In this document: positions 6,703-11,562 of the stretch, piece after piece
Layout: each line of letters begins with the position of its first letter
Position numbering within the stretch: position 1 is the first letter of the stretch
Source of the DNA: Desulfobulbaceae bacterium UBA5611
GTDB taxonomy: Bacteria > Desulfobacterota > Desulfobulbia > Desulfobulbales > Desulfocapsaceae
Assembly (NCBI GenBank): GCA_002424635.1
Contig: DIKT01000010.1
Span: 9,576-21,137 of the forward strand
Length of the DNA stretch: 11,562 bases
Direction: 5' to 3'
Position numbers and translations under genes: made by a program
The notes under the pieces: model-generated
The model's database searches: none
The model's input: only the letters and a program-made list of their open reading frames with translations
What the model was told of the DNA's origin: nothing

Positions 6703-7830
6703 TCACTCAAGCTGTTCTGCCTGTCGAGATACGGCTAATTCCTGCGGCGTATTGATATTATGCCAGGAAGAACGGAGTTGCCGGGGAATAAGGGGAACCT
6801 CAATCTTCGGCTGTCCTGCGATCTGACCAATCCGTAGAGAACCGGAGGCCAGAAGCTGCTCGAAGAGGGGGCCACAGCGATAATCATAATGGGCTAATAA
6901 TGGCTCCACGTATCCGTCTTCCTGAAGACGGGGCACAGTGCCCCAGCAGCCCGGCCGGCGCTGATCAAGCAGCCAGGCCAGGGCCTCGGTATTGATATGC
7001 GGCATATCACAGGCTATAAGCAGCCAGGAGACCGTGGGCTGCCAGCGCATGGCCGCCAGAATACCGGTCAAGGGGCCGCGGGCCTCCGGGACATCAGGCA
7101 GACGGGGCAGATGAGCCAGCGAGTCAGGGACAATGCCAGGACCGGACAGGGCAATATGATCACCAATCAGGGGTTGGAGCAGATTGACTGTATTTTCCAG
7201 CCAGGTGGTACCGGTAGTTATCTTTTCCAGCAGATGCTTGGGACGGCCCATGCGGGAACTAAGGCCCCCGATCAGGACGCAGGCCCACACCGGTGTCTCT
7301 GCCCAGAGCTGCTGCAACCAGGAGAGCAGAAAGGCGAGAACCTGTTTGCTTCGGGTCTCATCAGGTGGAAAAAACCTGAGTACGGTCGCTGTATCAGCCG
7401 GTAGTGACTCAGCATCAGCCAGGAGCCAGATTTTGGGCACTGGTGCCTGCTCATCTCCTGCCACCAGCACCAGGTCATAATGGCGGCTAAGCCGCCTGAG
7501 CTCATAGCTCAAACCGGCCCCGGCAATACTATGCCGGCGAGCACCATGAAGAAAGCACTCCTGGGACCCCGACCCGTCAAGCAGAAAAAGATCGGCGCCG
7601 GCCTGATACAGACAATCGCTGTCCTGGTCCGGCTGCTCCACCAGCCGATTATGGTCTCTATGCTGGACTACTGCAATCTGCAGGCCACGCTTAAGCAGTT
7701 CCGGCAGCAAGGTGGCAATGAGGGCAGTCAGGCCCTCGCCCTTGGGTCCACAGATGCCCAGAACAGGAAGCTTTGTTGAAGGTAATACCAAGGATTGCTG
7801 TTTGTTTTTTTGGGGAGATTGTGGCTTCAT
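6703..7830 (-). CDS. Fused MobB-MobA: molybdopterin-guanine dinucleotide synthesis
   Basis: A 375-residue two-domain fusion. The MobB-like part (about 20-165) keeps the fold markers VVQHRDHNRL and PDQDSDCLYQAGADLFLL. Its Walker A is GPKGEGLT (28-35), with Leu at the usual Lys position. The MobA part (about 182-365) has GGLSSRMGRPK (188-198), RGPLTGI (251-257), ACDMP (273-277) with the metal-binding Asp, and NINTP (358-362). MobA joins GMP from GTP to molybdopterin to make the cofactor of DMSO-reductase-family enzymes; MobB is an accessory GTP-binding protein. The frame extends to ATG 7908 inside mqnD. I prefer ATG 7828-7830, 22 bp after the mqnD stop, because the 26 extra residues match nothing; neither start has a good ribosome site. 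It is the last gene of the mqnB-mqnD-mobBA run. A MocA-like cytidylyltransferase is the alternative for the second domain. Confidence 0.88.
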   Translation of the reverse strand: MKPQSPQKNKQQSLVLPSTKLPVLGICGPKGEGLTALIATLLPELLKRGLQIAVVQHRDHNRLVEQPDQDSDCLYQAGADLFLLDGSGSQECFLHGARRHSIAGAGLSYELRRLSRHYDLVLVAGDEQAPVPKIWLLADAESLPADTATVLRFFPPDETRSKQVLAFLLSWLQQLWAETPVWACVLIGGLSSRMGRPKHLLEKITTGTTWLENTVNLLQPLIGDHIALSGPGIVPDSLAHLPRLPDVPEARGPLTGILAAMRWQPTVSWLLIACDMPHINTEALAWLLDQRRPGCWGTVPRLQEDGYVEPLLAHYDYRCGPLFEQLLASGSLRIGQIAGQPKIEVPLIPRQLRSSWHNINTPQELAVSRQAEQLE

Positions 7831-7852
7831 AGTTTCTGATTGGAATGTAAAG

Positions 7853-8707
7853 TCAATGCGATTTAACTTTGTCACAGGACTGCGGCAGGATCCCCGCTGC
7901 TCTGCCATGGTCTAAAAAGGCATCAATGGCCGCCAGCCCCTCAACTCCCAAATCTTTTGAAAAATCATTGACATAAAGCCCAATATGCTCCTGTACAACC
8001 CGGTCTTCCAGCTCCTGGGCATGAGCTCTGATATAGGACAGGCAACCATCAGGATGAGCAAAGGCCCAAGTAATAGAGTCGCGGATTGCCTGATCTATTA
8101 CAGCAATCCGCTCCGGCCCCAATGAGCGTCTGGCCGCAATACAGCCTAAGGGAATGGGATGACCGGTCCTCTGCTCCCACCATTGACCCAGATCCTGCAG
8201 ACAGACCAGAGCCATTTGCTGATAGGTAAATCTGCTCTCATGGATAATGACCCCGGCATCCACGTGTCCCTGTTGCACGGCTGCCATAATGGTATCAAAG
8301 CGCATCTCCACTAAATCCACACACTCCGGTAAAAAAAGACGAAGGAGAAAGGCCGCCGTAGTCAAGCGGCCAGGAATCGCCACTCTATAGCGCTCAGGAG
8401 TAGTCAGATCAAGAAATCTACGGGCCACCAGGAGCGGTCCACAGCCTCGTCCCAGGGCACTGCCGGCGGACAGCACGCAATATTCATCAAGCACATGGCC
8501 GAGGGCATGAAAAGAGAGCTTACTCACATCCAGCCGGTGCTCAAGGCCCCAGCAATTGAGTGTCTCGACGTCTGCCAGCATCGGGGCTGCCAGCTCAATG
8601 CCCGGCAGATCGATCTTGCCATGCAGCAGCGCATAAAAGATAAAAGTATCATTGGGACAGGGCGAAAAGCCGATGGTCAGCGGCCTGGCGGCGGCGGGAT
8701 TGGTCAT
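7853..8707 (-). CDS. mqnD: 1,4-dihydroxy-6-naphthoate synthase (MqnD)
   Basis: MqnD converts cyclic dehypoxanthine futalosine to 1,4-dihydroxy-6-naphthoate in the futalosine pathway to menaquinone, in the cytoplasm. The 284-residue sequence shows SPCPNDTFIFYALLHGKID (15-33), the VSKLSFHALGHVLDEY block (61-76), the AGSALGRGCGPLLVA glycine-rich region (81-95), AGVIIHESRFTY (151-162) with the conserved His-Glu, and GHPIPLGCIAARRSL (182-196). These are the family's defining periplasmic-binding-like motifs, and the length is normal. The ATG overlaps the mqnB stop as ATGA, with GGAGAAG just upstream, so the two are translationally coupled. MqnA, MqnC and MqnE are not in the window and must lie elsewhere. 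Confidence 0.95.
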   Translation of the reverse strand: MTNPAAARPLTIGFSPCPNDTFIFYALLHGKIDLPGIELAAPMLADVETLNCWGLEHRLDVSKLSFHALGHVLDEYCVLSAGSALGRGCGPLLVARRFLDLTTPERYRVAIPGRLTTAAFLLRLFLPECVDLVEMRFDTIMAAVQQGHVDAGVIIHESRFTYQQMALVCLQDLGQWWEQRTGHPIPLGCIAARRSLGPERIAVIDQAIRDSITWAFAHPDGCLSYIRAHAQELEDRVVQEHIGLYVNDFSKDLGVEGLAAIDAFLDHGRAAGILPQSCDKVKSH

Positions 8708-9402
8708 GACTTCTCCATTGTCCTGACCAGCAGGGCTGCCGCGTTGGCTGCCAGCACACAGGCTTCTGCTAATTGCCAGCGGCTCAGATCCCGGTCTTCC
8801 ACCAGATTGGAGACTGCCCGCAGCTCAAGCAGGGGCAGAGCAAATTCCGCACAGACCCTTGCCACCGCCGCCCCTTCCATATTTTCACATATTGCCTGAT
8901 ATCTGGCCGCCAGCATCGTCCCCCGCTGCCTTGTAGCGCTGGCCGCTGCAACGGTCACAAAATTACCGCAGTGACAGGCAATCTGATGTCGGCGCAGGAT
9001 CTCTCGGGCCTGATAAAGCAATGGGTGATCCAGAGGAAAAACTGTGCGGCCGCCCAATTGTTCTTCAAAGGCCTCTATATGATCAGCAAAACAGATACCG
9101 AAATCGCCCATACTCTCCTGCTCAGCCAGACATATAGCAAGCAGCGCTACGTTATCTTCAGCCCTTGATGCTTCTGCAATATAGGCCCCGGCTACGCCGA
9201 AGTTGATAACTTTAGTTATCTGTTTATAATGTTTGTCCAGATAACGGGTCAGGTGCAGAGTCGTCTCCACCGGCCCAACCCCGGAAATCAGAAGAGCACA
9301 GCAAGGCTCCAGTTCCTGGTCAGAGGCAATGCCCCTGTCTTTGCTCAGGGACTGCTCAAAGGATTTCATCTCTAATTCAGTTGCGGCAACAGCAAGGATC
9401 AT
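8704..9402 (-). CDS. mqnB: Futalosine hydrolase (MqnB)
   Basis: MqnB is a nucleosidase of the PNP/UDP-phosphorylase fold that removes hypoxanthine from futalosine, giving dehypoxanthine futalosine. The 232-residue protein has GVGPVETTLHLTRYL (41-55), NFGVAGAY (67-74), the MGDFGICFADHIEAF stretch (98-112) and ENMEGAAVA (173-181), whose Met-Glu pair contacts ribose in this superfamily. It also has RAVSNLVEDRD (195-205), where relatives usually carry SNxVGxRD with the catalytic Asp. Coupling to mqnD confirms the role; alone it might be mistaken for MTA/SAH nucleosidase. Its presence means the organism uses the futalosine route via MqnB, not only the adenosine-type aminofutalosine branch. ATG 9402 is the only suitable start, and no clear ribosome site precedes it. 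It is divergent from queA and is the first gene of the operon. Confidence 0.93.
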   Translation of the reverse strand: MILAVAATELEMKSFEQSLSKDRGIASDQELEPCCALLISGVGPVETTLHLTRYLDKHYKQITKVINFGVAGAYIAEASRAEDNVALLAICLAEQESMGDFGICFADHIEAFEEQLGGRTVFPLDHPLLYQAREILRRHQIACHCGNFVTVAAASATRQRGTMLAARYQAICENMEGAAVARVCAEFALPLLELRAVSNLVEDRDLSRWQLAEACVLAANAAALLVRTMEKS

Positions 9403-9419
9403 GGTAGGAAGGTCAAGAC

Positions 9420-9450
9420 TTGAAGGAAAAGCTCATAACAACGTTAATAC
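9420..9450 (+). promoter_or_regulatory. Candidate promoter for queA
   Basis: TTGAAG (9420-9425, 4 of 6 to consensus) is followed after 19 bp by TAATAC (9445-9450). If used, transcription would begin near 9457, upstream of ATG 9483 but downstream of the alternative TTG at 9420. This would exclude the longer form. The match is weak. Confidence 0.25.
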
Positions 9451-9482
9451 ATCTACCCTTTTTACTGCAAAATAGAACTGAC

Positions 9483-10553
9483 ATGCAACAGGATTTCATA
9501 CTCAAGGCCTATGACTACTTACTGCCGCCGGAAAATATCGCTCAACACCCGGCCGACAGACGGGAAGACTCCAGACTCATGGTCCTTAATCGCGCAACCG
9601 ATCAGAGAGATGATCGCCAGTTCAGCGACATTATAGATCTGCTGCACAAGGGTGATCTGCTGGTCATCAATGACACCAAAGTCTTTCCCGCCCGATTGCT
9701 GGGCCAGAAAGATACCGGCGGCAAGGCCGAGGTCTTTTTACTGGACTATCCACTGCTAACAGCAGAGACGGAGCAGGTGGTAGCTACCGCCCTGATCAAA
9801 AGCTCCAAAGGTCCGCGGCCAGGATCAGTTATTACCATCGGCACCGGCCTCTCCTGCACAATCTTGGAACGACTGGGTGAAGGCCGGGTCAAGATTGCCC
9901 TGCATTATGACCGCCAGCAGAATTTAGCCGAGGTCCTGACCGAGCATGGTCAGATTCCGCTCCCACCTTATATTGCACGAGCTCAGGGCACTACCGCAGA
10001 AGACAGCCAACGGTACCAGACCGTTTATGCCAGCCAGCCGGGAGCCGTGGCGGCGCCCACTGCCGGTCTGCATTTCTCGGAAGAGCTATTAGACAAAATC
10101 AGGACTAAAGGGGTGACAATTGCCAGAATCACTCTCCACGTCGGCTATGGCACTTTTGCCCCGGTGCGAACCGAGAACATTAGTAACCATAGAATACATA
10201 AAGAATATGTCCACATTTCACAAGAGAACGCTGAGGCCATCAATACGGTGCGCCAGGAGGGCGGCAAGATCTGGGCGGTGGGTACCACCACCGTGCGGGC
10301 TCTCGAATTTGCCGCCAATGAACAAGGAAAATTGCTAGCAACAGAGGGCTGGTGCGAATTGTATATAATGCCCGGCTACCGCTTCAAAGTGGTGGACAAT
10401 CTGATCACCAATTTTCACCTGCCCCAGTCATCACTGCTCTTTCTGGTATCAGCCTTCTGCGGCCGGGAAAGATTACTGGACTGTTACCGCCAGGCGATTG
10501 GCCAGGGATTCCGCTTTTATTCCTATGGCGATGCCATGGCTATCATCAGCTAA
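9483..10553 (+). CDS. queA: tRNA preQ1(34) S-adenosylmethionine ribosyltransferase-isomerase (QueA)
   Basis: QueA transfers and rearranges the ribosyl group of SAM onto 7-aminomethyl-7-deazaguanine at tRNA wobble position 34, making epoxyqueuosine. The 356-residue protein shows LPPENIAQHPADRREDSRL (14-32), GDLLVINDTKVFPARLLGQK (57-76), the signature AAPTAGLHFSEELL (190-203), HVGYGTFAPVR (219-229), WAVGTTTVRALE (264-275), the TNFHLPQSSLLFLVSAF block (309-325) and FYSYGDAMAI near the end. Length is in the family range. The frame opens at TTG 9420 with an upstream AGGAAGG, which would add 21 residues. The family N-terminus aligns with MQQDFILKAYDYLLP, so ATG 9483 is preferred despite a poor ribosome site. 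It is divergent from mqnB and convergent with the FmdB-like gene; no other queuosine gene is visible. Confidence 0.94.
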   Translation: MQQDFILKAYDYLLPPENIAQHPADRREDSRLMVLNRATDQRDDRQFSDIIDLLHKGDLLVINDTKVFPARLLGQKDTGGKAEVFLLDYPLLTAETEQVVATALIKSSKGPRPGSVITIGTGLSCTILERLGEGRVKIALHYDRQQNLAEVLTEHGQIPLPPYIARAQGTTAEDSQRYQTVYASQPGAVAAPTAGLHFSEELLDKIRTKGVTIARITLHVGYGTFAPVRTENISNHRIHKEYVHISQENAEAINTVRQEGGKIWAVGTTTVRALEFAANEQGKLLATEGWCELYIMPGYRFKVVDNLITNFHLPQSSLLFLVSAFCGRERLLDCYRQAIGQGFRFYSYGDAMAIIS

Positions 10554-10606
10554 ACAGCGGCCGCGAGCTCCACCATCAGCAAAAATTAAAAAATGCGGAA
10601 AATCGA

Positions 10607-10879
10607 TTAAACGGCCGATGCCGGGCACTTGGCACAGGAACCGGAACAGGGAGGAGGGGTAGAGCTCGTGCTGCCGGCCGTGGTCCCTTTATCTTTTGGG
10701 GTACTGGCATAGCCATCAGCATACCAGCCGCCACCCTTGAGCTGGAAAGAGCTCATGGACATTACTTTCTTCACCGATCCTGCACATTCGGGACAGGCGC
10801 TCAACGGTTTATCGGCCATACGTTGCTGCACCTCAAAAACTTTAGCACAACTGTCACATTCATACTCATAAAGCGGCAT
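10607..10879 (-). CDS. FmdB-family small zinc-ribbon protein with Cys-rich tail
   Basis: This 90-residue protein begins MPLYEYECDSCAKVFEV, the hallmark of FmdB-type putative regulatory proteins. The zinc ribbon uses Cys8, Cys11, Cys29 and Cys32 (CxxC, 17 residues, CxxC). SVKKVMSMSSFQLKGGGWYADGY (35-57) is the usual second half of the domain. The remainder is a Ser/Thr/Pro/Lys-rich linker ending in PPCSGSCAKCP, which adds Cys78, Cys82 and Cys85. The family was named from a gene near formamidase; a regulatory role is presumed and unproven. A longer frame reaches 10936, but ATG 10879 has AGGAG 7 nt upstream and gives the canonical N-terminus. It converges with queA and is divergent from thiS. 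Confidence 0.9.
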   Translation of the reverse strand: MPLYEYECDSCAKVFEVQQRMADKPLSACPECAGSVKKVMSMSSFQLKGGGWYADGYASTPKDKGTTAGSTSSTPPPCSGSCAKCPASAV

Positions 10880-10886
10880 CTTATCA

Positions 10887-10891
10887 CTCCT
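10887..10891 (-). promoter_or_regulatory. Ribosome binding site of the FmdB-like gene
   Basis: The minus strand reads AGGAG, 7 nt before the ATG at 10879. It decides in favour of this start over the longer frame beginning at 10936, which lacks a ribosome site and adds non-family residues. Confidence 0.8.
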
Positions 10892-10995
10892 ATTTGACAA
10901 ATAATCTTGTTTACAACTGAAAGCCCCCAATACCAAATACCACCAGCCTGCTGCTTATCTTGGTTATCATATTGTGCATGCAAGGGGGAAAACCC

Positions 10996-11024
10996 AATTT
11001 AACGCTCCCAACCCTATCTGTCAA
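10996..11024 (-). promoter_or_regulatory. Candidate sigma-70 promoter for the FmdB-like gene
   Basis: On the minus strand a perfect TTGACA (11024-11019) is followed after exactly 17 bp by TAAATT (11001-10996, 4 of 6). Transcription would start near 10989 and leave a leader of about 110 nt before the start codon. Confidence 0.45.
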
Positions 11025-11128
11025 CTACCGCCTATAATGAAATTGCCGCTCCTGATTCTCCTGAAAATACCGCAGAGCTCTCCGGATAACTGACCATCAC
11101 CAAGAACTCCGCCTACCGAAAAACACTA

Positions 11129-11157
11129 TTGGCAAGTTATTATTATCCGATTAAGAT
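11129..11157 (+). promoter_or_regulatory. Candidate sigma-70 promoter for thiSG
   Basis: TTGGCA (11129-11134, 5 of 6) and TAAGAT (11152-11157, 4 of 6) are spaced by 17 bp. The start would be near 11164, leaving a leader of about 80 nt before thiS, shorter than a typical TPP riboswitch plus expression platform. Confidence 0.4.
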
Positions 11158-11244
11158 GGTTTTAAAAATACCTATGATGATTATTATTGCAATGCAGCTG
11201 ACTCACCAATCACCAATGACACTTTTTTCAAGTTTATTGTAACT

Positions 11245-11445
11245 ATGCAGATCCTCCTGAACGGCAATCCGAAGATTATCACTGAACCAATGACCATCGC
11301 CCGACTCCTGGAAGATCTGCTGGTGCCAGTCACAGCCATTGTCATCGAACTCAATAAAACCATTCTGCAGCCGGATTGCTACACGACAACTTTTCTCAAG
11401 GACAATGACCAGATGGAAATCATCCGATTTGTAGGGGGCGGCTGA
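11245..11445 (+). CDS. thiS: Sulfur carrier protein ThiS
   Basis: ThiS is a ubiquitin-fold carrier. Its C-terminal glycine is adenylated and turned into a thiocarboxylate that delivers sulfur to ThiG for the thiazole ring of thiamine. The 66-residue length and fold pattern fit: MQILLNGNPKII, then TIARLLEDL, then IVIELNKTIL, and KDNDQMEIIRFVGGG at the C-terminus, with the required terminal Gly-Gly exposed. There is no good ribosome site before ATG 11245; TTTATTGTAACT precedes it, and no alternative start is better. thiG begins 1 bp after the stop, confirming the assignment. MoaD is excluded by the thiG neighbour and by the sequence ending. Confidence 0.93.
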   Translation: MQILLNGNPKIITEPMTIARLLEDLLVPVTAIVIELNKTILQPDCYTTTFLKDNDQMEIIRFVGGG

Positions 11446-11446
11446 T

Positions 11447-11562
11447 ATGCTGACCATTGGTGGACATACCTTCAATTCCCGGCTTTTTCTTGGTACCGGT
11501 AAATTTTCTTCCTCAGCCGTAATGAAACAGGCCATAGAGGCCTCCGGCACCGAGATGGTGAC
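11447..11562 (+). CDS. thiG: Thiazole synthase ThiG, 3' part outside window
   Basis: ThiG condenses 1-deoxy-D-xylulose-5-phosphate, dehydroglycine and the sulfur of ThiS-thiocarboxylate into thiazole phosphate. Only the first 38 codons are present. They read MLTIGGHTFNSRLFLGTGKFSSS followed by a helix (AVMKQAIEASGTEMV), which is the standard family N-terminus (IGG, SRLxLGTGK). The Schiff-base lysine lies beyond the edge. AGGGGG at 11432-11437, inside the end of thiS, gives a well-placed ribosome site about 9 nt before the ATG. The two genes are separated by a single base, so they form one operon with likely translational coupling. Confidence 0.93.
   Translation, partial: MLTIGGHTFNSRLFLGTGKFSSSAVMKQAIEASGTEMV

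Larger units (their letters stand above)
10880..11244. other. 365-bp divergent regulatory gap between the FmdB-like gene and thiS
   Basis: It contains the FmdB-like ribosome site, a candidate minus-strand promoter and a candidate thiS promoter (both listed separately). There is an 8-bp palindrome TGCATGCA at about 10976-10983. I looked on the plus strand for the TPP riboswitch (CTGAGA and the ACCTGATC...GCGTAGGGA type core) and did not see it. No tRNA or convincing small gene is visible. Confidence 0.6.

Noticed and set aside
6671..6703. AGCC...GGCT hairpin between the convergent CorC-like and mobBA genes, as a possible terminator.
   Set aside because: The stem is only about 4 bp with a 10-nt loop and a short T run, too weak to call.
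7831..7908. Longer mobBA start at 7908, overlapping mqnD by 56 bp.
   Set aside because: The extra 26 residues match no part of MobB, no ribosome site precedes it, and ATG 7828-7830 sits normally after the mqnD stop. It is kept as an alternative only.
10555..10572. GCGGCCGC next to GAGCTCCACC, resembling a NotI-SacI vector polylinker.
   Set aside because: It lies right after the queA stop with natural-looking sequence on both sides, and only short restriction-site words match. It is best explained as chance, though a vector screen would settle it.

Overview
This looks like a chromosomal housekeeping window from an anaerobic or facultatively anaerobic Gram-negative bacterium. Desulfobacterota (the Desulfobulbales/Desulfocapsa side of the old Deltaproteobacteria) is my best guess. 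The clues are the futalosine-type menaquinone genes, a MobB-MobA fusion, an AmrS radical SAM protein, a bacterial N-end-rule transferase and an FmdB-type zinc ribbon. This placement is inferred from gene content, not from a marker gene. I see no rRNA, tRNA, CRISPR array, insertion sequence, phage gene or toxin-antitoxin pair.

Layout, left to right. A YihY/BrkB membrane protein runs in from the left edge (3-1034, +). It is followed by a 72-residue Thr-rich lipoprotein (1158-1376, +) and a gene-poor, AT-rich gap of 615 bp (1377-1991). A translationally coupled pair, DUF1456/YehS and an RluA-type pseudouridine synthase, occupies 1992-3388 (+). Convergent to it is a two-gene minus-strand unit: a bacterial aminoacyl-tRNA-protein transferase (4452-5210), then amrS (3414-4433). 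A CNNM/CorC-type CBS membrane protein (5366-6664, +) diverges from that unit. Next is a minus-strand operon read right to left: mqnB (8704-9402), mqnD (7853-8707) and a mobB-mobA fusion (6703-7830). queA (9483-10553, +) diverges from mqnB. A small FmdB-like zinc-ribbon gene (10607-10879, -) converges on queA. The window closes with thiS (11245-11445, +) and the first 38 codons of thiG (11447 to the edge).

How the genes work together. mqnB and mqnD are two steps of the futalosine route to menaquinone. The fused mobBA finishes the molybdopterin-guanine dinucleotide cofactor used by many anaerobic respiratory oxidoreductases, so this operon joins a respiratory quinone to a respiratory cofactor. 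queA, the RluA-type enzyme and the aminoacyl-tRNA-protein transferase touch tRNA modification, RNA modification and protein turnover. thiS and thiG begin thiamine thiazole synthesis.

I found no convincing undescribed multi-gene system. The points most worth a second look are the MobB domain that has lost its Walker A lysine, the atypical nucleotide-binding motif in the attached MobA domain, a 15-bp inverted-repeat pair and a possible gene remnant in the 1377-1991 gap, and the thiS leader with no recognisable TPP riboswitch.
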